From Gossypium raimondii (taxonomy: Eukaryota; Streptophyta; Magnoliopsida; Malvales; Malvaceae): a DNA stretch of 64,000 nucleotides. Below are positions 1 to 11,608 of the stretch, in pieces (positions within the stretch are counted from its first letter, which is position 1; each line of letters begins with the position of its first letter). A model generated the notes under the pieces. That model did no database searches. It was not told the DNA's origin and was given only the letters and a program-made list of their open reading frames with translations. The translations under genes were made by a program, and so were the position numbers. Where the stretch lies: positions 10,478,001 through 10,542,000 of the forward strand of contig NC_068569.1 in the NCBI RefSeq assembly GCF_025698545.1. Direction: 5' to 3'.

Positions 1-699
1 CTGTTAGCTTATTATTTTTAATTCATAAATTTAAAAACATTATTAATATAATTTAAACAATTATTTTAATTTCTTGTATAAAATTGATCTTATTTAATCC
101 TCAATCCTCAACCTTATGCATCTACAATCTTGAATTTGAAAATTTTATATCTTAAATCTAAATCTTAATATATATATATATATATAAAAGAAGTTGAGAT
201 TAAAATTAAAGACTGATATTTGGCGTCAGCTACCTATTTTCCTTTAACTAAGTGTATTTATTTTGCATCTCTATCTTACTACTTTAATGTTTTGCAGGAC
301 AAGAAAAGGTGAATGTCATTTGTCTTTGTTATCTAAATAAAACTTTGATTAGAAGTGCCCTCTACTCAGTCCTCCAAAGAAACCATAAAAAAGTAAATGT
401 TTCGCAACTAAATTGAGCTTCAAAGTAAGAAAATGAAGTTAATTTAAACACCAAATTGGCTTACATAATTTTTTTTTTTTAAAATTGTGTTTTTTAAAGT
501 AGTTTTTGCTAGTGTAAAAAAAAAAACTTGGCTAAACTTAGAGAGACAAAAGAGAAAGGAAAGAAATAAAAAAGTGTTATCTTTGAGGTGGTCAGCAACA
601 GCACGCTTTGCTTAGTTTTGTTTTCTTTTGTTTTGCTCTGCTTTTGCTTCCTGAGGTGAACAAGCTAACGTTTTGTGAGGGGGGAGGGGGTTATTTAAG

Positions 700-1523
700 T
701 AAATGGGGTGGGGTGGCACAAATTTTCAAAAGTGATGTTGAAGTAGCAGGGTGGTGGAGGGATGTGGTTGCGTGAGGTGTTGTTCTAATTCATGTTTTCC
801 TGTTTCATGTTTGGGGGTCTTCAGTGAAAGGGAATCTCTTCTGGTTTTATTATCTCTTTTTACGCTCCCTTCCCCCATCTTGTTCTTCTCCACACCTATA
901 AAATTCACCTTCCTATTTTCGAGTCCTATAAAGCAGTGAGAAAGAGACAGCCAAGAACCAACCCACTTAAGCGTGCCATAATAGAAACAAAGGAAAAGCT
1001 AAAGATAAGAATCCACCCTTCTCTCTATCTATCCTTGCACTCTGAGCTGTTAAAATACACTCTTCTTTTGGGGCTTTCTTTTCTCTTGCTGGGGTTTTCT
1101 CTATTAAAAGGGGGTGCTCTTTTATATTTATAATATTGTGTTTTTGCTCTGGCTTTTCCAGTTGCTAAGGTGTTTGCTTTAAGGTTTCTAAGCTGGACAG
1201 TTCTTCCGTTGTTAGCCAAGGTCTTTATTTTCATTGCTAAAGGCAAGTTGTATAGATTTCATGAGGTCGGTCTTTATTGTTTTCAACTTCGGACGAGCGA
1301 CTCAGTTTAAATTGTAAGGCAAGTTTCTATCTTTGTATTTTCATTACTTAATAGCTATTTTCTTTACATTTTTTGTAGTTTGTGTGTGTGTTTTATATTT
1401 AAGCTTCTAACTCTTGGATACTTTTTTGTTTTTCAGTTTTCTGGCACTTGGTCTTCCAAGATAGAGGGAAAAAAAAGGTGATCATTTTGAGTTACTGGAT
1501 ATATCTTCCATCCTGTTTAGGAG
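700..1523 (+). promoter_or_regulatory. Core promoter and 5' leader of the Aux/IAA gene
   Basis: Two TATA-like motifs (TATAAAA at 897-903 and TATAAAG at 927-933) lie 570-630 bp upstream of the start codon, which implies a long leader. GT at 1314 followed by a pyrimidine-rich tract and AG at 1435-1436 looks like a 5'-UTR intron. The auxin response core GAGACA (TGTCTC on the other strand) occurs at 543-548 and 944-949, fitting an early auxin gene. Several short upstream ATGs lie in the leader. The transcription start and leader intron are inferred from motifs only. Confidence 0.45.
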
Positions 1524-3819
1524 ATGGAGAAAGGTTGCTCAAAGAATGGGGAAACATGTCCTCAACTTCTTGATTTGATCCCTCAAGAAAGAGAGTGGCA
1601 ATATCCCAAGAGGAAAGAGGAGAGAAGCCATGTAGCATCAGAAGAGAAGAAGCTGGAACTGAGGCTTGGTCCCCCGGGTGATGAAGAAGATAACTGGTCC
1701 ATCAAGGCTACTGGCAAAAACGACAACAGAGACAGAGATGAACCTTTAATCTCACTTGGCTACCAATCTTTAAAGAAGAAGAGTAATGGAAAACAGGCGC
1801 ATAAGCTTCCATCCCCAGAGGACCAGCAGCAGCACCACCCGATTGGCTCAGTTTTGTCCCCTTCATGGACCAAAAACCACCACCCTAACCATCAACAGCT
1901 GACAAACCCTTCATTTCTTCAGTTCCCATCAACACCGCAACAGTGCTTGCCTGTTATAGCAAAGGAACAGTCACAGCCCTGTTGCACTAAAGTGGTAGAC
2001 ATTCAGAATGCAGAGAAAAAACCATTTTCACCTACTGCAAATACAGCTGTGCCTCCCAACACTTCTCAGAAAAGGTACTCCAGCTTTTTATTACATCTCT
2101 CTCTCTTTCTGTCTATTTGCATCTCTTTAATATATATTCTGTTTTTTAATTTTAAAAAATCTTCTTGACAGAGGATAATCACTGACAAGTCACAAGATTA
2201 CCTTACTTAATGTTGTGTGGTCCATGCATGCTTTGTTGGTTATTTCAATTTTAACCATCAACTTCAGATGTTTTCAAAATTTGTTTGTTTTTAACCTCAT
2301 TTATTGCTATTGATCTGCTCATTCATGATGGCTCTAAGCCTTTTCTGGTAGTAAATGCGTATCCATCATCTTTCTCTTTAAATGCACAAGTTTTGCTAAT
2401 TTTGTCTGTCATGTTACAGTTTCCTATCAAATGTTGGTATTATATTGATTACATCTCTTATAATTACGTATTATTTGAACCCTTTTGTACTTGTTATTCT
2501 CTATTATTATTTAGCATTGAATTGATGGTATTTCTATGGTTATTATGATAATGGAAAACAGAACTGCTCCTGGGCCAGTTGTGGGTTGGCCTCCAATTCG
2601 CTCTTTTAGGAAAAATATAGCGAACAGCAGTTCATCGAAACTAGCTTCTGAATCATCACCAAGTGTGCTCCCTCACAAGGTTGGTAATGAAAAAAAAGCT
2701 GCAGAGCCGAGTGCCAAATTTGTGAAAATCAACATGGATGGAGTTCCCATAGGCAGGAAAGTCGATCTCAAAGCCTATGACAGCTATGAAAAACTCTCGA
2801 CAGCTGTTGATGAACTCTTCAGAGGCCTTCTTGCTGGTAAATTTTCAATGAAATATTATAAGCTAAAAACCATGTGTTAGCAAATTTGTGAACTGGATAG
2901 TCATGTCAATCAGCCATCAAATTAGGCGAGTTGTTCAGTGTATTAGAAAATTCTGGTTACATGACCAATCAATTCGCCATCACTGTTAGCTTAAAACTGT
3001 TTAGGTGATGAAGTGGCATGTGGGAGAATATGATGTTTTAAGTGCAAAATTAGGACTGGCGCTTGTTCCAATTGTGATTAAAAACTCTTGGCTTATTTTA
3101 TTTAATACGGTGAATGTCATCTGTTTGTCTTTTGTATGGATCGTTGTAGCTCAAAGAGATTCCTCCGCTGGTGGAATAGTGAAGAAGCAGGAGGAGGAGA
3201 AATCGATCACGGGCTTATTAGATGGAAGTGGGGAATATACACTGGTTTATGAGGATAACGAAGGAGACAGGATGCTTGTTGGGGATGTCCCGTGGCAGTA
3301 AGCATCTTGTCACTGTGGATCTCATCCAATTTCAGATTCATATATTATATAAATACCATTTTATATTCCCAAAATTAATGACCAAAGCACATAGCAGAGT
3401 ACCATTTTATTATACACCATCTTTTGTCGTCTAGCCCCCCTTCCCCCCCCCCCCCAAAAAAAAAAAAACAGCATTGGGTTCCTAATATTTTAACCAGTAT
3501 CCTGCTTTTCTTCAATGTTGGTCATATACTTTCTTAATGTATGCATATATGTTGTACTATATACATGAACGAAATCGTAACATCTGGAGTCTGAATTTGG
3601 ATTTGCAGCATGTTTGTGTCCACAGTGGAGAGGCTGCGCGTGTTGAAGAGCTCGGAACTGTCTGCCCTTAGCCGTGAGTGTCGGCTTATTATGAAGTAAA
3701 AACTAACAATGATTATTGGTTCTTGCTCTTAGTTACAAAATTGGCGGTTATTGTTTTTTACAGTTGGAAGCAGTAAACGAGGGAAGTACCGGCTTGACTC
3801 TGTCTCCACCAAAGTTTGA
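1524..3819 (+). CDS. IAA26: Aux/IAA transcriptional repressor, IAA26/IAA18-like
   Basis: Five exons (1524-2074, 2562-2836, 3150-3297, 3609-3673, 3764-3819) join in frame into 364 residues. Domain I carries the EAR repression motif LELRL at residues 44-48, which in this family recruits TOPLESS co-repressors. Domain II carries the degron core [10 protein letters not shown] (GWPPI at 192-196), recognised by TIR1/AFB receptors in the presence of auxin. Domains III and IV (about 237-330) form the PB1 fold: [17 protein letters not shown] with its basic face (K239) and the acidic [19 protein letters not shown] stretch. They pair with ARF transcription factors in the nucleus. The C-terminal tail (SVSTKV) and the VPWHM junction match the IAA26/IAA18 branch. 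The fourth splice junction was fixed by requiring that PWHM sequence. The gene looks intact; which of the two paralogues it is remains uncertain. Confidence 0.93.
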
Positions 3820-4546
3820 AGATGAGGCATTGAAATTTGAATTATGTTCATGTTTTGACATTTTGTTCCCTGTTTTGCCTTTAAACCTGACGCACTTACT
3901 GTATATATAAGTAGGTCGGTATGTAATTTTTGACTTCGTTTTCTTTCTTTCCCTACATGAATGCCATTTGCTATTATCCTTTGCTGCTTTTTTACTTGGT
4001 ATTAACATCAAGCACCCATCATCGCCTTTAAAAATGATGGGTTACTATGGAGTTGATATACTTGTCGCTTTTTTCTTGAGTCCATAACCATTGAAGCTCA
4101 TTTTAAGTACTCATTTCAAAATGGATTAAAGGTGAAAGTAGATGGAACTTTGCCTTTTTTAAGTTTATAATCAATCTCTAATTTGCTGAATCTTTTTGAA
4201 TCTGCAATCTTACGGCATCTAAAGTAATGTTGTGTTAGCAATAGATATTACCTTTTCTTGTTCAAAAGGACTTACACCGAAGCACATTCCATCACTTTTG
4301 GTCCCATTGAGACATGATTTTTGACCACTGATCCATCAAAGAACCAAACCAGTTTAACACTTGTCAATAGGTCTTGGTTTTGTTTTTTCTAGGTCAAGCT
4401 CAATGAACTTTGGGCACAAAAGTAAATGTCTAAAGGAAAAAAGTTTGGGGGAGGATTGTTAAGGGTGGTTTGTCATTGGGAGCTGCCTAACTTTGGGCCC
4501 GAAGACAAGACTTTCTAATCTAATCTAATTCCATTTAGAGACGTGT

Positions 4547-4659
4547 CACGTGTGGGAATGTAGGAAAGTGTCAAACACACGTGCGTAGTTGTCGGCACTT
4601 ATCGCGGCGCTTTGCCTTTGCCCTTCCAGTTCCATAGTTTGGTCAGTACTTGACACGTG
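4547..4659. promoter_or_regulatory. Cluster of three G-boxes (CACGTG)
   Basis: CACGTG occurs at 4547-4552, 4578-4583 and 4654-4659, with a fourth copy at 5010-5015 and an AACGTGT at about 4697. Flanks such as GTCACGTGTGG and GACACGTGTG resemble ABRE/G-box sites bound by bZIP and bHLH factors. It lies 730 bp beyond the Aux/IAA stop codon with no recognisable gene next to it, so the target is unknown. Confidence 0.5.
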
Positions 4660-5267
4660 TGCATGTTTGACCCAACAACGGGCGGACATGTCTTTTAACG
4701 TGTAAACTTAGCCATCTGACTTTGTTTCTCAATTTTCTATACGGATTAAATCCAACTATTGTTCTTTTATAACCAAAAATATATATGCAACTACTGTTAC
4801 TAATATATTTGTCAAATACTTGTACGACTCTGGAAGCTTCAATATTTAGATGCTTATTGTTAATTCCTTTTCTATGCATAAAATACTAATTTCTGTTTAT
4901 ATTTTTTCCTTTGTTTGTTCAGCAAATCATTCAACTAACCCCAATCAACTTGCATTGTCATGGCGGGTTCTATTGTAATGGAAACTTCTTTCTTAGAAAA
5001 GAACACACACACGTGTATCTCTAACCACTGCAAAATGTATAGGGGGAGGATAACACTTATACTTTTATTTTTGTTTTATGAATTATGTTCAGTATTTATG
5101 GTTATCTTTTTCAATAATATTATTTTCAAGATTTAAATTTGCATGCTTTTTTTAAAAGTGTACAATATTCAATACTTATTAAGAATTTCAAATATTTTGA
5201 TTTACAACAACCATATACTTTGTTTGATAAGGATTTTTTTCCCAGTTAACGTGAAAGTCAATGGGCA

Positions 5268-5293
5268 AATAATAATAATAATAATAATAATAA
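5268..5293. repeat. (AAT)n microsatellite
   Basis: About nine tandem AAT units in AT-rich intergenic DNA. No associated gene. Confidence 0.9.
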
Positions 5294-5577
5294 CAACGTG
5301 AAACTCATTACGTATTAGTTTTTAGTAAAATCGTTGTATGTTGACAACGAAACTGATAGACGCATATCGCATGGGGGTTAATACTTAAAACCCAACACCA
5401 AATCCGACCCAAATCATCTATTAGCTTTGAGATGATTACCAATGTCCCTTAAAAGAGAATGATTTGTCCAATAACTCCCACATAACTATAATTGGGGCCC
5501 CAACTGGCCCGGTACAGTTGACCCTGCAAGTCCAAACCCCAACTGAATTTGATTTAAATAATAATATTTTTGTTAAA

Positions 5578-5931
5578 ATTTACCATAAGTCCCTGGAATC
5601 TTAGTAAATTAGAAATTTAGTCCCTATAATTTTATTTTTAAGAATTTAATCTCTTTACTTTTTATATTTTAAAATTCAAGCTCATCTGTTAACATTGTTA
5701 CAATTATTTTATTAAATTCAACGTCATTATTTTTTAATTGCATTGCTATCAAGTGATATTTTTTAAAAATTTTAAAATGTCACATCAAAAAATTTAATAA
5801 CAACTTTAACAATGTTAACAAATGGACCTAAATGTTAAAAGCTAAAAAGTATAAGGATTGAATCCAAAAAGAATAAAAATACAGAAACTAAATTTCAAAA
5901 TTTCTAAAGAGTACGTGGAACTATGGCAAAT
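5578..5931. repeat. Foldback (MITE-like) element, about 354 bp
   Basis: The two halves are long imperfect inverted repeats. The left arm runs from about 5578 (ATTTACCATAAGTCCCTGG) and its reverse complement returns at the right end (ATTTGCCATAGTTCCACG). Inner segments such as GAAATTTAGTCCC and TGTTAACATTGTTA pair across the centre near 5750. There is no coding capacity. No clear target duplication was found, so superfamily is not assigned. Confidence 0.6.
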
Positions 5932-7369
5932 CAGTGACAAGCATTGTCTTGTCCTTTTCTTCTCCTTACCCACAATTGCCACTTTTCATCATCGTTACCA
6001 TGATCATTCGATGTCTTCTCCTGCTTTAGGCCCTTGATCCAAATGGTCATCGTGCACTTGGGGTTCCATTTTCTCTCATCTTTCTTTTTCTCACTTTTTG
6101 ATTTTTTTTTTCTTATGACATTTTTGCATTGCTTCTTGCGGGTTTTGGGTTTGCTAGACTTGAAACCCCTTCTTTTTCTTTTTAGTTATTGGGTGTGTTG
6201 ATGTGTTTATGGTTGCTGGTGTTAAGGGAATTGTTATAGTGTTTTTAGGTTTGATAGATTTCACAGGGGATAATATAGGTGCTTACACCTTAGGTAAGAG
6301 CTTATGCAAATGGTGATTAGAGGGTTGGTGATGAGGAAGGGGGGATTGGTTGACCTTGTTAATAGAGGTAGGTAATGAAAATGGTGATTTGAGGTTGGGG
6401 GTCATAGATGGTGGCTAGGCAGTGGAACATTGACGAGTAGAGGGGAAAAAAAAGGGATTTAACGAATTAAAAAAAATTAAATAACCAAAATAGAAAATAT
6501 TTATGATTATTGAGATAGTTTACCCACAAATATAATTACCTGTTCTTATTCAGTGGACTGGAGTGACGAGCAACTTCTTTTTACTGAACTTTAAACTCTA
6601 AGATTTACTCTTATTTCTGCTCGATTCAAGATGGCCAAAAGCATATTTGACTCGTATGAAAAATAATTTGAGTATGTCTTATTTTGCTTCAATACTCAAC
6701 AATTAAACTCTTGAAAAGTTTAATATGAATACTTATCTTAATTTAAAATAATAAAATTCGTTAAATAAACTTTAACATATTCAAAATTTGAAGATAACAT
6801 TGACATTAAAATTGCATGTCTTATTTAGCAAGGTTTTAGAATCGAATCCGTGATTGAATTAGTCAGGTCATTGATTCAATTAAATAAATTATTAAAAATT
6901 CTATAAAAAAATTAAAAAATCTAATTCAATCAAATTGTATGGGCTTACAAATCTCCAAACCAATATCTCACTAGTTACCAGGTTGGCTGATTGATGTTAA
7001 TTCAATTCAAACAACCATATTATTTGGGAAAAAAGGAAAAGTTTTAAAAGTAGAAATTGAATAATCCAATTGGTTAATTGAGAAAATAAACCATAAATCA
7101 GAACTTGTAACAGGCATAAGCACCACCAAACATTGTCTTAGATCCAAAGAGGCAAAGAAGAAACTAAAAATACCAAATTACAGAGAAAACTAATCCAAAT
7201 AAAATTCAATATACTGTAATAATAAACCAGGAGATGAAACTAGCTAGGAACAAAAATAGAGATTGTTATACAGCTTCTGTGGTTCTGCCTGGCTTCACCC
7301 TGTGTGCCATGTATGTAAACTGTATAGTGTCAAAAAACTACTAGACATACGCTGTATTTCACCGTATGG

Positions 7370-7450
7370 CTATGCTCCACTGAACCCGGCCTCGGTGCCG
7401 CGCGCCAAGTCGCCTACGCCGGCAGGAATTTGGAGACAGAATATTTTCAT
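7370..7450 (-). pseudogene. GC-rich orphan coding-like segment (possible 3' exon)
   Basis: On the minus strand a GC-rich stretch reads MKIFCLQIPAGVGDLARG... and stops after 26 codons at 7370; the frame stays open further upstream through SFDAFLFGWQL. Codon composition differs sharply from the AT-rich surroundings, as expected of a terminal exon. I do not recognise the protein and see no upstream exons, so this may be the detached end of a gene, an insertion of coding DNA, or chance. The opposite strand is also open, which weakens the case. Confidence 0.25.
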
Positions 7451-7633
7451 CAGTTGCCATCCAAAAAGAAAGGCATCAAAGCTATATGCTTCTTTTATAT
7501 TCCACTTTCTCACTTCTCCTTTATACACTTTTATCAAACAAAGGATATATTTTTTTGTATTTAAAATATTCTATAATTATATAAATTTTGATCCATTAAA
7601 TTTAAAGTAAATATTTTAACTCATTATTGGTGA

Positions 7634-8077
7634 ATGGATGTGTCCAAACGGTTAACTGAATCAATTAATATTAATCGAATCAATTGAAATTTTTAACCAT
7701 TAATGAATTGAAATTTTTCAAAAAAATTTAACGAAATGAATATTTTGGTTAATTCGCCGATTAACCGAATTAACCAAAATTTATATGTTTTATTTTTTGG
7801 GTTAAAACAAGCATAAAACATATAAAATAAATAAATTGATAATGTTTATTTGATCGAATTAATGAATTAAAACTACATATATATAATTTGCATTATTAAT
7901 TATTAAGTTCGGTTAATTTGATTAATTACTCGATTTCAAACTGAATTAACCGGTAATCGAACTTTAAAAAAATCATTAATCGACCTCCAACCAAATTAGA
8001 TCAATTAACTAACCGATTAATCGAATTAGATCGGTTCAGTCGATTAATTCAATTTTAACCGAAATTTGAACACCCTT
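7634..8077. mobile_element. hAT-like non-autonomous element, 444 bp
   Basis: The ends are related inverted repeats (left TGTGTCCAAACGGTTAAC; right end read in reverse GGGTGTTCAAATTTCGGTTAA). The flanks carry an 8-bp direct repeat with one mismatch, ATTGGTGA (7626-7633) and GTTGGTGA (8078-8085), the target size typical of hAT transposons. The interior is built of repeated TTAACCGAATTAA-like units and has no transposase. Confidence 0.6.
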
Positions 8078-8085
8078 GTTGGTGA

Positions 8086-10337
8086 GCTGCGAATTAAAAG
8101 AATGACATATCATCTAAAATTAAAATAAATGAATTAATTCTTCTTAAAAAATTATATCAGTTAATTAACGCTACATAAAATATTAATTTTAAAAAAATAA
8201 TTTTAAAAATTTTACATGACACATTAGTTTTTTGTGTGTGTTTATATCATATGTCATTCATGTTTTTGTTTTATTTTATTACCTTTTGTAACGTAATCTT
8301 ATTGTGTCGGGGAATCTAATCTTCTCTTACTGATTGTGTTAATATATACGATGCATCCCATTGTTTTTTTCAGCTGTTGTATCATGAAAAGAAAGACTAC
8401 TTATAGCAAACATAAATGGTGAGATTTTAGAAAATTAGGTTAATTTCACTTTAATATTAATTCAGGCGAAACACAATTTCGACATTGATATTCTAATAAT
8501 TGAGACTTAATTATTGTTATTAAAAGAACGAAGAAGGTTAAATTAGTATTTCTAGTACGCTAACATTTTAATGTTTATTAAGCAATATAATTAAAAAATC
8601 ACAAAGTTGAGTTTAACTCGAGAAAAAGATGGTGGTCCGATAAATATTATTTTAGGGTATTTGGAAGTGTGGTTTAAAAGGAATCAAGCAAACCCATAGT
8701 TCAATTGCTTCTTGGCTGGCTTCGAGTTAACAAGGCTACTATTTGGTTGAGTTGATAGCCATGACATTCGCCTGTAGACTTGGAGCGGTAGTAGCACAAT
8801 ATGGTGAGTGGGGATGACAGCGAAACCTTTCACCTTCATTCAACTTGCTATTCATTACCCTTTGGACTTAAACATGGGAAAAGAGTACGCTGCAAATTTT
8901 ACATATACTATCATTGCATGCCATGAAATTTTTATTAAAATATAATATAAACAACAAAACTTCCACTCAAAATATATTTGGGATAAGCCTGTGGGTAGTT
9001 CAAAAACATAATGAACATGTCAAGCTTCCATCCTTTTCACCACGACATTTCGTTTTGTAATATTTTTCCATACCAAAACTATTTTTTCATGTTCTTAAGA
9101 AGGAGATCAAGAAATGCAATTCACCCGGTAAGAAGGAAAATCGGCTCCACCCTAAATATAGAATCAAAGACATATATATAATTATTTAAGTTTCACTTTG
9201 AAATATATTTCAATATTTTACTTCCATTTCACTCCTATTTTTAAATAGATAATCGTTGATGTTATACTTTTTAGAAATTTAAACTAATACATATTCTTTT
9301 GAAGTTTTTTAATATATATATATATATATATAGATAATTTATTTTAATAATTTATAATATTGTATAAATATTTTTTCCTTCTATGTTATAGATTACATTA
9401 TATGAAAACTTATTTTTGGGACAGATGTTTTGTACAAACACTCCTATGTATTAGATGAGACTTCAAGTTTGAGATTTTATCCTATATCTTAAATACATCT
9501 ACTTAAGAATTAAATTCTGTACTATCTTTAACATATTTCTCTTTCCTCAATCATATTTACACCGTAATAATATTTTTATAAATAAATAAATTTTGAATCT
9601 ATCAACAAACTTATGTGTTACTATTGTTGACTTAAAATCGATATTTGGAAGCTGAAAATAAGTAGTGTCAACAGCAATGTTAAGAGTAGTTTCAATTGTT
9701 GCACGCATCAGATTGAATAACGGAGAAAAACAATCAATGCACGATATGTTTACGCAGTTCAATTTCCTTATATCTTCAAGGTCTTGCTTAGATAAAATAT
9801 CCACTATCTTAACACCTCATACAATAAGTGTTTTCAAGCTCTAGCACTCACCATTTTAGACTTCTCACTTTTGTATCTAAGATCTAGACAATTTCCTTCT
9901 AAGTTTTCAAAACTTAAGACATTAACTAAGTCACACACTTGATTATTTCAATCAATGCATTCAAAAAACGTTCCTCAATGATCAAGATTTAGTACTCTTA
10001 ATTCAATACACTACCTATACAAGTCTCTACAATAAACAGGTAATTGAGACTTGCTATCATATTGTAACAATTACAATCAATCTTCCCTCGAAATAAGTAG
10101 GATAATATGCATAAAGAATATCTTCAAATAGTTCAGAATAAGTCTTGAATCTTTATTATATACTTCCAAGTTTCTCTTGATACAATCCTATCCACCAAAC
10201 CTATGAAGTTGGTTGCGTTAATTCAAATCCAAATCAATCTCCAAGATATGTTGCTATGTGTAGTTTAGATATCAATGAACATAGTGTGGTATGACATAAT
10301 CTAGTTATATATTAAGCCTTTAACTAAGATGGTGCCT
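8086..10337. other. AT-rich intergenic region
   Basis: No gene is recognised. A TA microsatellite lies near 9313-9331. Open frames here are short, low in complexity and match no family I know. Confidence 0.5.
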
Positions 10338-11608
10338 ATGGGTGTGCATTTTCCAGTTTTAACCGATCGAACTGAATTAGTTTGATTAATCTATCAGCTA
10401 CTGAATCTAATTCAATTTGAGGTCAATTAAAAGTTTTTTTTTGAAATTTCAATTATCAATTAGTTTAGTTCTGTAACACTCCTAAGCCGTATCCGTCGTC
10501 GGAACAGGATTATGGAGTATTACCAGAACTTACGGAATGAATACAGACATTTTATATTATTTTATCATACATGTCGGAAAATTTATTGTAAAGTCCCTTA
10601 TTAGGGCCCTCGAGGCCCAAAACATACATAAGAAACAAGCCGAGACTAAATCAGGAACTCAAAGAATTTTTTGAGAAATTTCAAAATTTTTCCTAAGTGC
10701 AGGGGTCACCATTTTAAGCTGAAAATGATGATGAATTTCTCTAGAAACTCTAATTTCCCATTTATTTCATCTAATTTTGGCAAAATTTACAATTTTGCCC
10801 TTATTTCATCACATTTCCAAATTTTTTTCTTGTTCTCAGCCATTTCATGTGGTCTATTTGCCCTTTTAGTCCTCCTTTATCTACTATTTAGGCTATTTAA
10901 TCACTTTAGCAAGTTTTGCACATTTTGTCATTTAGTCATTTTTAATTAATTGACTACAGAAGCGTTAAAATTTTTTAACGAAACTTTAATACTACCTTAT
11001 TGACACTCCATAAATATTTATAAAAATATTTACAGCTCGGTTTATAACACCGAGGTCTTGATACCTCTTTTTTTCAATTTCTTGACCTAATAAATCTTTA
11101 TAAAACACAAATTACTAATTAAAAAATCTCTTAAAAATTATATTTAACTCTTAAATATTAAATAATGAAATCTATGAGATTTCTTGCCGGATTTAGTGGC
11201 CTCGAACCACTGTTTCTGACATTACTGAAAATTGGGCCATTGCAAGTTCAGAATTGGGTAATTAACCGAATAATAAAAATTAATAATATAATATAAACCA
11301 AATATATTAGATAAGTCCAATATATTATATAAGCTTAAAATATAAAAATTAATGGATTTATATATATTGGGCTTAAAAGTATTATAAAAATTAAAATTAT
11401 TTGCAAAATAAAATAAAACTGAAAAATAGAAAAAGAAAAAAATATGTAAAATTTAGGTTAATTTGATTATCCGCTCAAATTAATTGAAATTATTTAGGTA
11501 AATTAATAGGTTTTAAAAAATCTAGGTTTGTTAACAATTTGATGTTTTACAAATTCAATTAAAGATAGTTCGCTCGGATATTAACTGAACCAATTATTTG
11601 AATACTTT
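10338..11608. mobile_element. hAT-like element interrupted by a lone LTR
   Basis: The left part begins GGGTGTGCATTTTCC followed by TTTTAACCGATCGAACTG. The right part ends with TAACTGAACCAATTATTTGAA, the same style of ends as the 7634-8077 element. A lone LTR (10472-11244) splits the two parts. Outer boundaries are approximate and no target duplication of the outer element could be fixed. Confidence 0.4.
10472..11244 (+). mobile_element. Solo LTR of a retrotransposon (probably Ty3/gypsy)
   Basis: It starts TGTAACACTCC and ends near ATTGGGCCATTGCA, and is flanked by a perfect 5-bp target duplication AGTTC (10467-10471 and 11245-11249). The internal text (CCGTATCCGTCGTCGG near the start, GGCCTCGAACCACTGTTTC near the end) resembles the longer lone LTR at 42579-45309. 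No internal coding region remains, as expected after recombination between two LTRs. Age cannot be estimated from a single LTR. Confidence 0.75.

Larger units (their letters stand above)
3820..7369. other. Intergenic region with G-box cluster and foldback element
   Basis: No gene is recognised. The stretch holds the 3' flank of the Aux/IAA gene, a group of CACGTG motifs, an (AAT)n tract and one inverted-repeat element, listed separately. The segment 5940-6480 has ordinary base composition but shows no coding pattern or family I know. Confidence 0.5.

Noticed and set aside
7263-7320. A stretch resembling microRNA160 (TGCCTGGCTTCACCCTGTGTGCCA)
   Set aside because: It has a 3-nt insertion and a mismatch against miR160. 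The downstream sequence does not pair with it to form a convincing precursor hairpin, so I do not call a microRNA.
7263-7610. Plus-strand open frame of 115 codons
   Set aside because: It has no recognisable domain, crosses the GC-rich segment that reads more like coding sequence on the other strand, and runs into low-complexity AT-rich codons.
9547-9804. Minus-strand open frame of 85 codons
   Set aside because: It is AT-rich, has no known motif, splice context or promoter, and is isolated. It is most likely chance.
10671-10949. Plus-strand open frame of 92 codons
   Set aside because: It lies inside a lone LTR and has no similarity to any protein I know.
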